Shown here piece by piece: positions 9,600-18,251 of a stretch of 64,000 nt of DNA (position 1 is the stretch's first letter; each line of letters opens with the position of its first letter). A program made the translations under genes and the position numbers. The notes below the pieces were generated by a model that saw nothing but the letters and a program-made list of their open reading frames with translations, searched no databases and was not told the origin of the DNA. Origin of the DNA: Bryobacteraceae bacterium (GTDB lineage: Bacteria; Acidobacteriota; Terriglobia; Bryobacterales; Bryobacteraceae); contig JAICJH010000032.1 of the NCBI GenBank assembly GCA_025928545.1, positions 1 through 64,000 on the forward strand, in the 5' to 3' direction.

Positions 9600-10901
9600 A
9601 TGACAAGCACGAAGAAAAATATCGTTTTCAGCCTGCCTTTATTGGTTTTTTCCATGGCCTGGCAGGCGCACTCGCAGACGCTGGACACAACCACGTTTGT
9701 GTTTATGGGCGAAGGCCTGACGGCCGGCATGGCGAACTACGGTCTGAGCAGTGCGATGCAGAATCATGATTTCGCGGTTCTGATGGCGGCGCAGATGAAC
9801 GCCGGTATTGAACAACCGCTGATACAGCCGCCCGGCATCGGCGATGTGATCGGATATCCCGGACAGGAAGTGCAGGTGCAGAAGTACCCGCAGGGTTCGG
9901 TCCGTCAAATGTATCTGCCCACGGATAAAACCAAGGCCCCGATTCAGACTCCTCCGCTGTTCGTAACCAACGTTTCGGTACCCGGACTGACGCTGAACGA
10001 CAGCATCACCATGAAACCGGTCGCGCCGGTCGTACAGCGGGCCAACATGAAGCAGACGACGTTCAATATGATTCTCGCCTTCCCTCAGCTGATCCTGAAT
10101 AACGTGCGGTTGTGGACGCAACTGGAGTACGCCGAGGCGCTGAATCCAACCGCCGTGCTGGTCGAGCTTGGTTATTATGAAGCCCTGAATGCGGCTGTTG
10201 CGGGCGATCCGTCGCTCATCCCCAACCCAACGGCGTTCGGGAAAAACTACAATACGGTAATTGCCGGTCTGCGCGGAGTGCAGGCGCAGGTGATCGTCAC
10301 AACGATACCCAATCCGCTGGATACAGCCTATTTCAATTCGCCCACGGCCGCTGCCGCCATTGTCCAATCCACGCCTTCCGCCCTCGCCACGAGCTTCAAC
10401 GTGGGGCCGCAGGATTATGTCACGCGCAATGGTCTCGAGGCGATGGGGTATGCGTCGATGACAGGCGGAGTTCAGGCCGCCCAACCGCTGCCGGCGGGAT
10501 CTGTTTTGACGGCCGCCACCGCAGCTGCCATTACGAGCGGCGTCAATGCGCTCAACGCACAGATTGTCAGCGCCGCCAAAGCCAATGGAGCAGTGGTGTA
10601 CGACCTGAATGCGTTTCTTCATAAGATCAAGATCTCCGGCGCCAGCGCAGGTTCGGGAACGGTCAATGGCGATTACCTGGGCGGCTTCTATTCCCTCGAT
10701 GGCGTGTATCCGGGGGCAACCGGACATGCCCTGATCGCGAATGACATGCTGAGTTTTCTGAATCAGACGTATCACCGCACATTCACGACGGTCGATGTGG
10801 CTGCGATAGCCGCAACCGATCCCCTCGGCCAGAATCTGAAGCCGAAACCCTCTTCAACCGGCACCATGGAACGAATTGAGCTCAGGGGGGCGCGCCGATG
10901 A
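9600..10901 (+). CDS. secreted SGNH-fold protein with degenerate active site, copy 2
   Basis: 433 residues with a Sec signal (cleavage near AHSQ). It has the same degenerate SGNH blocks as copy 1: MGEGLTAGMANYG in place of GDSL, VELGYYEALNAA in place of GNND, and SLDGVYPGATGHALIAND in place of DGVHP. Because the Ser, Asn and His replacements are identical in both copies, they predate the duplication and have been kept. Its 3' end overlaps the next start by four bases. It is about a dozen residues longer than copy 1, mainly at the C-terminus. Confidence 0.85.
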   Translation: MTSTKKNIVFSLPLLVFSMAWQAHSQTLDTTTFVFMGEGLTAGMANYGLSSAMQNHDFAVLMAAQMNAGIEQPLIQPPGIGDVIGYPGQEVQVQKYPQGSVRQMYLPTDKTKAPIQTPPLFVTNVSVPGLTLNDSITMKPVAPVVQRANMKQTTFNMILAFPQLILNNVRLWTQLEYAEALNPTAVLVELGYYEALNAAVAGDPSLIPNPTAFGKNYNTVIAGLRGVQAQVIVTTIPNPLDTAYFNSPTAAAAIVQSTPSALATSFNVGPQDYVTRNGLEAMGYASMTGGVQAAQPLPAGSVLTAATAAAITSGVNALNAQIVSAAKANGAVVYDLNAFLHKIKISGASAGSGTVNGDYLGGFYSLDGVYPGATGHALIANDMLSFLNQTYHRTFTTVDVAAIAATDPLGQNLKPKPSSTGTMERIELRGARR

Positions 10902-12943
10902 ACAGACTCGCCGTTCTCACCACTTGTCTCACGGTTCTGGCGGCATTTGCGAACGCCGATCAGCCCACGTATATTTTCGATCCCCTGCCGAAACCGCTCG
11001 TACTGCCGCCCGGGAACATCGAGACGCTCCCGATTAATCACGACGGAAGTTTCTACGGCGATCAAATCCGTATTGTCGACTGCACTCCCGACCTGACGCC
11101 GGCCTTTTCGGGCGAAACGGCTGCCGATGAAGTGAAATATGGCACCTGCGGAAATCAGCTCTTCGGCGGTCCCGCGATGTTCGACAGCCATCTGCGCGGC
11201 AACATCACGATTCAGTTCACGCCAACCGGGCCGACCACCGCTCATTTCACCGTCTCGCAGCACGTCCTCACTGGTGACGACGGCACTGTGACGGCGCCGC
11301 TGGGCTACAATTTTCCGATTGTCAACAGCACCGTATCGGACGTCCTTCAGATCTCCTCCGGCGACGTGGATCTCACAACCGGCTACGCCAACCCCAACAC
11401 GCTCGTGTGGAACGCAGCGTTTTTGAACAGTGGCATGCAGGCCATAGCTCTGGCGAATCCAAAACTCATCCCGCCTGTCATAACGTTTCCGGGTGCGCGA
11501 GGCATTGCCTGGGCGAGCTTTGCCCAGCGGCCCGACGGCCTGCTGGATTTCTTTTTCCGGGGCAGCACCTTCCTCCCGCTCGGCGGCGAGATCGGCGGCG
11601 ATCCTGTGCACTTCCCCCTCCCCTACTGCAACCCGAAAATTCAGTGCACCAGTATTCTGGCGCGCGGCACTTCCCTTCATCCTCATCTTCAACTCGATAC
11701 GAGGGACTCGCTCGGGTATACGCCTTGTGCGCCGAACTGCCCGGATATCCCGACGAACAAAGTGGAAGTCTTCACCGTCCATGCAAGGTACACTGCGTTC
11801 GGCGACGATTTCGATCTGCACATTCCGGAACTCGGCGGCCTCGGGCCGGGCCGTTCTGAACTACAGGGGCGTGTGGCGATTCAGTTCGGACCGAAATCCG
11901 GCAACGGAGTTCCCTTCCAGATCTCTGTCATGCCGCCCGAGGGTTTGTTCGCGGAACCGCCCAACAGCCCTTTGCTCGGCCCCGGATTTCGCGGGGTAAT
12001 CATGGGGACAAATCAACAGCTTCACTTCCCCAATTACCTATACAACCAGCACAAAGTTTATTTCGCCGATGAGGTGCACAATCGCGCCAGCGGCATGATC
12101 GACCTTGCCAGCGGCCAGATCGTGGGCGAGTTTATTTATCCTATGTATATCGATCAGTCGATCATTGAACAGTTGATTCCGGATAACAACGGCCGGGTGA
12201 CCCTGGAACCGTTCTTCCTCGTCGGCATGCGCGCCCCTCAGGATCCGGAGGATCTGAACTATGCGATGTTCGAGAAGGAGCCGAATGGCGAGACGATGCT
12301 CCGGATGAATCTCTTCCACCATCGCTCATTCGAAACCTACTGTTATCCGTTCCCCTCTTTCATTCCCGGCCAGTGCTGGACGGCAAAGGCGGGCAGCGGA
12401 AGCAACCTGAATATCTTCGGCAAAATTCAGGCGGCGCATCTGACCGATCCCGGCAATCCCGGCAACGCGCTCCTCAAAGACAACCGCACTTTTGTCTCGT
12501 CCGCCGGTGACACGTTTAGCTACAATTTTTCGGTGGCCTGCAATCCCGTGGGCCAGCCCTTTTCTTTCACGTATTCAAACGACAACTCGGGCGCTTCCGG
12601 CGGAACGTTTAAGCTGGAGCACCTTGTCTCCGTGAGCTGCACCAACTCAAAGGTTTCCACCGCGGCTACCGGTAACTACGACCAGATTGCGATCACGGGT
12701 TTCGGCACATGGAGTAAAGATCCCGTGGTGGGCCCGACAGTTGCCGCCCTACCGACTCAGCCACGGTTCATGACCGCCTCCATTTCGGTTGACCCCGCGA
12801 ATCCGTACGCCGCCATCATCGTTTTCAATAACTACCCCGGTGAGAACCTGAAGCTGCCTGGAGGGTTCGTGCTGACAGGCGATGACGTGGATGTCAATCT
12901 TTCCACGGCGGAAAACAAGCCGGCGTCCAAGCCAGTGCCTTAG
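10898..12943 (+). CDS. large secreted protein of unknown family, copy 2
   Basis: 681 residues, paralogue of the protein at 5985-7997. The signal peptide is MNRLAVLTTCLTVLAAFANA. Its ATG overlaps the upstream stop (ATGA) and CAGGGGGG lies about 10 bases upstream. Shared blocks include PLVLPPGNIETLP, QRPDGLLDFFFRGSTFL, HIPELGGLGPGRSELQGR, YPMYIDQSIIEQLIPDNNGR and SCTNSKVSTA. Near the C-terminus it has a short insertion before PRFMTASISVDPANPYA relative to copy 1. No enzyme motif or membrane segment beyond the signal was found; function unknown. Confidence 0.8.
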   Translation: MNRLAVLTTCLTVLAAFANADQPTYIFDPLPKPLVLPPGNIETLPINHDGSFYGDQIRIVDCTPDLTPAFSGETAADEVKYGTCGNQLFGGPAMFDSHLRGNITIQFTPTGPTTAHFTVSQHVLTGDDGTVTAPLGYNFPIVNSTVSDVLQISSGDVDLTTGYANPNTLVWNAAFLNSGMQAIALANPKLIPPVITFPGARGIAWASFAQRPDGLLDFFFRGSTFLPLGGEIGGDPVHFPLPYCNPKIQCTSILARGTSLHPHLQLDTRDSLGYTPCAPNCPDIPTNKVEVFTVHARYTAFGDDFDLHIPELGGLGPGRSELQGRVAIQFGPKSGNGVPFQISVMPPEGLFAEPPNSPLLGPGFRGVIMGTNQQLHFPNYLYNQHKVYFADEVHNRASGMIDLASGQIVGEFIYPMYIDQSIIEQLIPDNNGRVTLEPFFLVGMRAPQDPEDLNYAMFEKEPNGETMLRMNLFHHRSFETYCYPFPSFIPGQCWTAKAGSGSNLNIFGKIQAAHLTDPGNPGNALLKDNRTFVSSAGDTFSYNFSVACNPVGQPFSFTYSNDNSGASGGTFKLEHLVSVSCTNSKVSTAATGNYDQIAITGFGTWSKDPVVGPTVAALPTQPRFMTASISVDPANPYAAIIVFNNYPGENLKLPGGFVLTGDDVDVNLSTAENKPASKPVP

Positions 12944-13041
12944 CGCGCGAGCCGCGCTCAAAGTAATCGGGCCTCCCCTATACTGTTGGATAGCGCGCAC
13001 CCTCGCGTACAGTCCACCGTCGACAGCCCAACCCTTTTCTT

Positions 13042-13953
13042 ATGGACGATCTGGCCCGATTAGTCATCTTTTGTGGAAAGGGCGGAGTCGGTAAGACTAC
13101 GTTGAGTCTTGCGCTGGGGTTACATCGTGCCATACAGGGTCACAAAGTTCTCGTGATCAGTTCTCATCCCCTGCCGGAACTTGCAGTGGGAGTTTCGCTC
13201 GAACGCCTTGCTTCGCGATTTCCGGAGGCAGCCCCCAACCTGCTCGTCCAGTACATCGAACCGAAGGATCTGATTGCTGAACTGGTACTGAAGTATTTCC
13301 CGATGGAAACGATGGCGCGGAAAATACTCAACAGCTCAATTTTCACGAACCTGATTGAGATTGCACCTGGTCTCAAGGAATTCTTCTTCCTCGGCAAACT
13401 TCAGGAACTGGCGGAAAGCCGGAACTTCAGTTCAACGGGAGTCACCCAGGAATACGACTATCTCATTTGGGATGCGCCTGCCAGCGGTCACTTTCTGAGC
13501 ACACTGCGAGCCGCTAAAACATTTGAGGTTTTTCTCACAGGCCCTCTATCGGACGCGGGAGCGAAGCTGCATCGCTTTTTTTCGAATGGGAGAAATATTC
13601 AGCTTTTCCCCGTCACTCCACTGGAGGAAATGGCTATCGCGGAGACGCTCGAAACCGTTGAGGCATTGAAAACCGATTTCGACGTCGCCTGCTCGGCTGC
13701 CCTGATTAACTTTGCGTCGCCCATGTGCTCCGCCAGCGACGCCGAAATTGCCGCACTGGAGGCGGTGAAAACTTCCTCGCCCGCGATGAGCTTCGCCATT
13801 GAACGCGGAAGTATGGAGCGGGAACGCCTTGCGGAACTGCGGACGACACTTCCGGTGCCGCAGGTCCTGGTTCCGAGAATCACTCAGTGGTCGGACGATC
13901 TGGATCTGCTGGAGAAAATCGGCAACAGCATGGATCTTTCGAGGTTTGCATGA
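13042..13953 (+). CDS. ArsA/GET3-family ATPase, first of a pair
   Basis: 303 residues. The deviant Walker A motif CGKGGVGKTT (residues 11-20) keeps the signature lysine K13 and catalytic K18, as in ArsA, GET3/TRC40 and MinD-type SIMIBI ATPases. YDYLIWDAPASGHFLSTL resembles the switch region that follows the second Walker motif in this family. No metalloid-transport gene (arsB, arsC, arsR) lies nearby, so arsenite export is not supported. There is no obvious Shine-Dalgarno before the ATG. It overlaps the next gene by four bases, and the two probably work as a heteromeric pair. The 98-base gap from the envelope cassette leaves open whether they share a transcript. Confidence 0.85.
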   Translation: MDDLARLVIFCGKGGVGKTTLSLALGLHRAIQGHKVLVISSHPLPELAVGVSLERLASRFPEAAPNLLVQYIEPKDLIAELVLKYFPMETMARKILNSSIFTNLIEIAPGLKEFFFLGKLQELAESRNFSSTGVTQEYDYLIWDAPASGHFLSTLRAAKTFEVFLTGPLSDAGAKLHRFFSNGRNIQLFPVTPLEEMAIAETLETVEALKTDFDVACSAALINFASPMCSASDAEIAALEAVKTSSPAMSFAIERGSMERERLAELRTTLPVPQVLVPRITQWSDDLDLLEKIGNSMDLSRFA

Positions 13954-14987
13954 AGATCACTGTTTGTGTGGGCACGGGCGGGGTCGGCAAGACGTCAGTG
14001 GCAGCGGCGATGGCGCTGAAAGAAGCGCAGGCCGGAGAGAAGTGCCTCGTCCTGACGACAGATCCCGCACTGCGCCTGCGCACCGCGCTGGGCCTGAAAG
14101 ACGGCTTGCTGGAGCAGCGCGTACCTTTGTCCGACACGAAAGGTGAGCTTTGGGCCGCGCTGATGGACGTGAACGCAACTCTCGACGACGCGGTGAGATT
14201 TCACGCCAAAACCTCCGATCAGGAAAAGATCCTGAACCATCCGATTTACCGGTCGATCGCCAGTTCGATGGCCGGGATGCAGGAGCTCATGTCCATTGAG
14301 CGAATCGATCAATTAAGGCGGCGCGGGTTCGACAACATCGTGATCGATACCGCGCCTTCCCGCCATGCGCTCGATACATTCGACAAGCCGGTATTGTTCG
14401 CGGATTTTTCCGATTCCGGAAAAGTCCGGTTCGTGAGCCGGACCTACAAGTTCGCCGAAGCCCTCGGCCTCACCACCATCGGGCGCAGCGCGCTCGAAGT
14501 TTACAGCCGCGCCGAATCGATTCTGGGCGCGGGCATGGTGCGAAGCATTCTGGACTTCTACTCGCTTTTCCATCCCGTCGCCGAGGGATATTCGGATCGG
14601 GCGCGAAACACCGTCTCCATGCTGCGCGATCCGGCCGTCACCGAGTTTCGCGTGGTGACGATTCCGGGAAAAGCCGTACGCGATGCGGGCTTTTTCCTGG
14701 ATGCCCTCAAGCAAAGGCGCTTCCCGACGGGCATGATTTGTGTCAACCGCACATGGCTTCACGACACGCCGGACTCCGCGCCCGAGGGGCTGCCGACCAG
14801 ACTTCTGGATTGGTATCGCGCGGTCAAAAACTCGCATTTGCTGGCGATTCGCGAACTAAATGAGAAATTCGCGGGGGATGTGCGGGAGATTCGCGTCCTG
14901 CGGGAACTCGACCGGGACGTGGAAGGTGTGCAGTCGCTTGTGTATCTCGCGGAACAACTCGGTATGCCGATCCGAGCCACAGCATAA
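13950..14987 (+). CDS. ArsA/GET3-like ATPase, second of a pair, altered signature lysine
   Basis: 345 residues beginning MKITVCVGTGGVGKTS. The P-loop keeps K14, but the signature lysine of the deviant Walker A motif is threonine (T9), unlike the upstream partner. LTTDPALRLRTALGL matches the Switch-I-like region of ArsA-related proteins, and NIVIDTAPSRHALDTFDKP is the Walker-B/switch II region. The ATG overlaps the previous stop (ATGA), so a longer frame starting at 13887 is rejected. Related adjacent ArsA-like pairs with a G[ST]GGVGKT loop occur in other phyla, notably actinobacteria, without a settled function. A heterodimer with the 13042 protein is inferred. Confidence 0.85.
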   Translation: MKITVCVGTGGVGKTSVAAAMALKEAQAGEKCLVLTTDPALRLRTALGLKDGLLEQRVPLSDTKGELWAALMDVNATLDDAVRFHAKTSDQEKILNHPIYRSIASSMAGMQELMSIERIDQLRRRGFDNIVIDTAPSRHALDTFDKPVLFADFSDSGKVRFVSRTYKFAEALGLTTIGRSALEVYSRAESILGAGMVRSILDFYSLFHPVAEGYSDRARNTVSMLRDPAVTEFRVVTIPGKAVRDAGFFLDALKQRRFPTGMICVNRTWLHDTPDSAPEGLPTRLLDWYRAVKNSHLLAIRELNEKFAGDVREIRVLRELDRDVEGVQSLVYLAEQLGMPIRATA

Positions 14988-15072
14988 CCCGATGTCATAA
15001 ATCGCCCGCGGGGCGGCGTCCTCCGCGACGAAGAATCCCACTTCGGCCCTTTTCCTGCGTGGCTGCAAGGCA

Positions 15073-16884
15073 GTGCAAGAATCGGGTCATGGGACGCGTC
15101 CAACTGGAGCAGGTTCGGTGACGCCGTCACCCGCGTCCAGATTTCGAAGCTGGGTTGACGAATTACGCCGCAGCGAAAACCAGCTGACGCTTTTCCTCAG
15201 CATCATCGTCGGTGTGCTCGTCGGCCTGGTAACCGTCGCTTTCATCCTGACCACAGGCCGGCTGGCGGCGCGCATGTACCCGGCCGGCGGCAGTGGATGG
15301 CGGCGGCTTCTGGTGCCCACTCTGGGTTCTCTCTTCACCGGCTTGCTGTTGGCGCGATACTTTCCCTTTGCCCGGGGCAGCGGAATTCCTCAGACGAAAT
15401 ATGCCCTGATGGTGAATGACGGCTTTATCCGGATTCGCACCGTAATCGGCAAACTCTTGTGCTGTTCCACATCGCTCGCCAGCGGTATGGCGCTGGGCCG
15501 CGAGGGCCCGTCGGTTCAGGTTGGCGCGGGCATCGCGTCCGTGATCGGGCGCAATTCCGGGCTCAGCCGCGATCAGGTCAAATCGCTCATTCCGGTTGGA
15601 TGCTCGGCGGCCCTGGCGGCGGCGTTCAACACGCCCATCGCGGCAGTGATCTTCACGCTGGAAGAAATCATGGGCGATCTGCATGCGACCGTCCTCGGGA
15701 CCGCGGTTCTGAGTTCGGCGGCATCGTGGATGGTGTTGCACTATTTCCTGGGTGATGAACCCTTATTTCATGTCCCCGCCTATCGACTGCTTCACCCTTC
15801 CGAACTTGCGGTCTATGCCGTTCTCGGTGTTGTGGGCGGCCTCGCATCGGTAGCTTTCGTCAAGCTTCTGCTGGGTATGCGTCTGCGGTTTCAGCGGCTC
15901 CCGAAAAGCACACTGTGGATTCAGCCGGTGGTTGGCGGACTGACGGTTGGTTTGCTCGGTTATTTCTACCCCGATGTCATGGGGGTTGGCTACACGCTCA
16001 TTGACCGGGTGTTGAACGGAGATGCCGTGCTGACAACGGTCGCCGTACTGGCAGTTCTCAAGATCGTTGCCACGGCTACCTGTTACGCTTCCGGCAACGC
16101 CGGAGGAATCTTCGGCCCCAGCTTATTCATCGGCGCGATGCTGGGTGCTGCCACAGGCGGCGTCGCGCACGTGCTTTTTCCCGGCATCACGGCCGGCCCG
16201 GGCGCTTATGCGCTGGTGGGAATGGGAACCGCTTTCGCCGGTATCCTGCGAACTCCATTTACATCCGTGATCATGATCTTCGAGCTGACGCGCGATTACA
16301 CGATCATTGTTCCGCTGATGATTTCCAACACAATCGCATATTTCATCTCGCAGAAACTCCAGCACGAACCCATCTACGATGCACTGGCACAGCAGGACGG
16401 AGTGCATCTGCCGGATACGCGGCTGCGCACGCGGCTGGGCGAGGCTGTCACCGTAATGCGCACGGACTTCACGATTCTACCGGGGGAATTGAGCGTCACG
16501 GCCGCGGCGCCGTTAATCGAGGCATCGGAATTCGACGCGTGGCCTGTCGCCGACGGCCAGGAATTCCGCGGAATGATACGGCGTGCCGAATTGACTCTCC
16601 CGATCGCGCAGGGCGCGGCGGAAAAATCCATCGAACAACTTCTGGCGGAGCGCGCCGAGGGAGAGACTGGTGATCCGACAGAATTCCCGCATCTGCACCC
16701 CGATCATTCTTTACATCAGGTGCTGGAAAAAATGGGGCAAAGCGGACTCAGCGTCCTGCCGGTGGTGAGCCGCGCCAACCTGCATCAACTCATGGGAATC
16801 GTGGTGCTGGGAGATGTTCTGAAAGCCTATGGTTTCCCCAAAGACATGCCGGTCAGCGCCGTTACGAGCGGGGATTTCTCATGA
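15073..16884 (+). CDS. ClC-family chloride channel/exchanger with CBS domains
   Basis: 603 residues in the inner membrane. The ClC signatures are all present: GSGIPQ (102-107), GREGPSVQVGAG with gating Glu144, and GNAGGIFGPSLFIG in the second half. IFTLEEIMGD places a glutamate (about E198) where the internal proton glutamate of H+/Cl- exchangers lies, so exchange rather than channel activity is more likely. The C-terminal ~150 residues carry two CBS-like segments (from TDFTILPGELSV and from FPHLHPDHSLHQVL) that usually bind adenine nucleotides. The start is a GTG; another GTG at 15118 with GGAGCAGG just upstream is a good alternative. The last four bases overlap the TPR gene. Confidence 0.9.
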   Translation: MQESGHGTRPTGAGSVTPSPASRFRSWVDELRRSENQLTLFLSIIVGVLVGLVTVAFILTTGRLAARMYPAGGSGWRRLLVPTLGSLFTGLLLARYFPFARGSGIPQTKYALMVNDGFIRIRTVIGKLLCCSTSLASGMALGREGPSVQVGAGIASVIGRNSGLSRDQVKSLIPVGCSAALAAAFNTPIAAVIFTLEEIMGDLHATVLGTAVLSSAASWMVLHYFLGDEPLFHVPAYRLLHPSELAVYAVLGVVGGLASVAFVKLLLGMRLRFQRLPKSTLWIQPVVGGLTVGLLGYFYPDVMGVGYTLIDRVLNGDAVLTTVAVLAVLKIVATATCYASGNAGGIFGPSLFIGAMLGAATGGVAHVLFPGITAGPGAYALVGMGTAFAGILRTPFTSVIMIFELTRDYTIIVPLMISNTIAYFISQKLQHEPIYDALAQQDGVHLPDTRLRTRLGEAVTVMRTDFTILPGELSVTAAAPLIEASEFDAWPVADGQEFRGMIRRAELTLPIAQGAAEKSIEQLLAERAEGETGDPTEFPHLHPDHSLHQVLEKMGQSGLSVLPVVSRANLHQLMGIVVLGDVLKAYGFPKDMPVSAVTSGDFS

Positions 16885-17987
16885 CCCTCCTGAGGCCCGC
16901 ACCCGCGGTGGGTTCGCTATTTCGGACGCTTTTTTTGGTGGCGATCTCCGCGGCTTCGTTTATCGCGATCGACAGTGTTCTGGCAAACACGGAGCGAAAG
17001 GAGACGGCACTGGCGGCTGCGCGTTTCGATCGGGAAGGCGGCGAACTCGTTCAAAAGGGCAAATTCGCCGAGGCTGCGGCGGCTTATCGTTCCGCGACCG
17101 CCAATGCGCGCGACAACCGACAGTATCCGCTGAAGCTGGCCGAAGCCTTATTGAAAGGCGGGCAACTAAATGACGCCGGCGCCACCTTATCGGAGTTGCT
17201 GACCTCCGAGCCAATGGCCGGCGCGCCCAATCTTGCCATGGCCCGCGTGCTGGCAAAAGAAGGCCGAACCGACGAAGCCGCGTTTTATTACCATCGCGCC
17301 ATTTACGGTCAATGGAAGGATAACGCCGAGAACCGGCAGTTGCAGGCGCGTTTTGAACTTGCCGATTTTCTGGCAGAACACAACTCAAAGGCGCAGTTAC
17401 TGGCCGAATTACTGCCGCTTCAGGAGCAGGCTCCCGATATCGATGCCGTTCAAAAGAAACTTGCGGGCCTCTATATCGTGGCCGGGTCGCCCGCGCGTGC
17501 GGCAGCGATTTTTCACGAACTGGCGCGAATTCACCCGAGGGATGCGGATGCGCAAAACGGGATCGGAGATGCCGAACTCGCGCGCTCGAATTATGCCGCT
17601 TCCGCAGCGGGTTATGCAACGGCCTTACGCCTTCGTCCGGACGACCAGCACTCTGTCGAAGGCGTGGCTTTGACTACGGCGCTGCTGGCGTTGGATCCGA
17701 CGCGACGGGGGCTGGGCGACGCGGAGCGTTTCGCTCGCAGCCTGCGGGTTCTTCAGCAAACGATGGAAACTACCGCGCATTGTGCAGCGTCTGTTCCCGC
17801 GGAGCTGCTCACTGCTGCGCAAGCGGCTTTGCAGGACAAAAGCCGGGGAATCCCGCCCGCCGAAAAAGTTGAAGAGAATCTGGAACTGGCCCGAAAACTC
17901 TGGCGGTTTGTAAAAGTGAACTGTGCCGCGTCGATTACGAATGCCGACAAGCCGCTGCAATTCCTGCTCGAACGCGCCGAACAATAG
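16881..17987 (+). CDS. membrane-anchored or exported TPR-repeat protein
   Basis: 368 residues. One hydrophobic segment (about 14-34, LFRTLFLVAISAASFIAI) serves as a signal or anchor. The rest is alpha-helical with TPR-type repeats, for example GKFAEAAAAYRSATANARDN, then AGATLSELLTSEP, DEAAFYYHRAIYG, and YAASAAGYATALRLRPDD. Such proteins scaffold protein complexes. ATGA overlap with the ClC gene implies co-translation, but no functional link is known. A 13-base repeat spans the stop codon (17978-18016). Confidence 0.8.
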   Translation: MTLLRPAPAVGSLFRTLFLVAISAASFIAIDSVLANTERKETALAAARFDREGGELVQKGKFAEAAAAYRSATANARDNRQYPLKLAEALLKGGQLNDAGATLSELLTSEPMAGAPNLAMARVLAKEGRTDEAAFYYHRAIYGQWKDNAENRQLQARFELADFLAEHNSKAQLLAELLPLQEQAPDIDAVQKKLAGLYIVAGSPARAAAIFHELARIHPRDADAQNGIGDAELARSNYAASAAGYATALRLRPDDQHSVEGVALTTALLALDPTRRGLGDAERFARSLRVLQQTMETTAHCAASVPAELLTAAQAALQDKSRGIPPAEKVEENLELARKLWRFVKVNCAASITNADKPLQFLLERAEQ

Positions 17988-18016
17988 TTCCGAACAACAG
18001 TTCCGAACGATCATTC
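17978..18016 (+). repeat. three 13-bp imperfect tandem repeats across a stop codon
   Basis: Units CGAACAATAGTTC, CGAACAACAGTTC and CGAACGATCATTC are contiguous. The TAG in the first unit is the stop of the TPR gene. The other two units are non-coding, consistent with local slippage duplication of the gene's last codons. Confidence 0.8.
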
Positions 18017-18047
18017 CCGACTGATATCCTGACGGAAAGCGTTCAAC

Positions 18048-18251
18048 ATGATGGAAACAGGCGGGAGCACACTGCGACCTACGAGGACTGCGTTCCGCGT
18101 TGTACTGTTACTGGTGTTTCTCGAAATTCCTCTTAAAGCGTATGCAGACCCCGGCAGCGGGTTGCTGTTGTGGCAACTGATTGGCGCTTTCTTTCTTGGT
18201 TTGGTTTATCAGGTCCGCAAATTTTTCGGACGTAACCGGAAGCAGAAGTGA
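18048..18251 (+). CDS. small membrane protein with DPGSG motif
   Basis: 67 residues: an N-terminal hydrophobic segment (VVLLLVFLEIPLKAYA, about 18-33), the motif ADPGSGLLLWQLIG, a second hydrophobic segment to about residue 55, and a basic tail (RKFFGRNRKQK). Small proteins with a DPGSG motif followed by a transmembrane helix occur widely beside polysaccharide or surface-modification genes; that association is from general knowledge and not certain. GGAAAG lies about 8 bases before the ATG. The stop overlaps the GTG of the methyltransferase gene (GTGA), so translation is coupled. Confidence 0.75.
   Translation: MMETGGSTLRPTRTAFRVVLLLVFLEIPLKAYADPGSGLLLWQLIGAFFLGLVYQVRKFFGRNRKQK

Larger units (their letters stand above)
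3184..12943 (+). repeat. tandem duplication of a three-gene envelope cassette
   Basis: Genes at 3184-7997 (FadL-like porin, degenerate SGNH protein, ~680-residue secreted protein) recur in the same order and orientation at 8119-12943. Each pair aligns along its whole length with long identical blocks, but the copies have clearly diverged (substitutions throughout, small indels), so the duplication is old and both copies keep open frames. Coupling between the second and third genes is kept: a possible GTGA overlap in copy 1 and an ATGA overlap in copy 2. Confidence 0.9.

Noticed and set aside
4696-10901. Annotating the two cassette proteins as active GDSL lipases/esterases
   Set aside because: Ser, Asn and His of the SGNH catalytic set are replaced in both copies.
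13042-14987. Arsenite efflux operon based on the ArsA-like genes
   Set aside because: No arsB, arsC, arsR or arsD is present, and the second ATPase lacks the signature lysine. The family also includes protein-targeting and unknown-function members.
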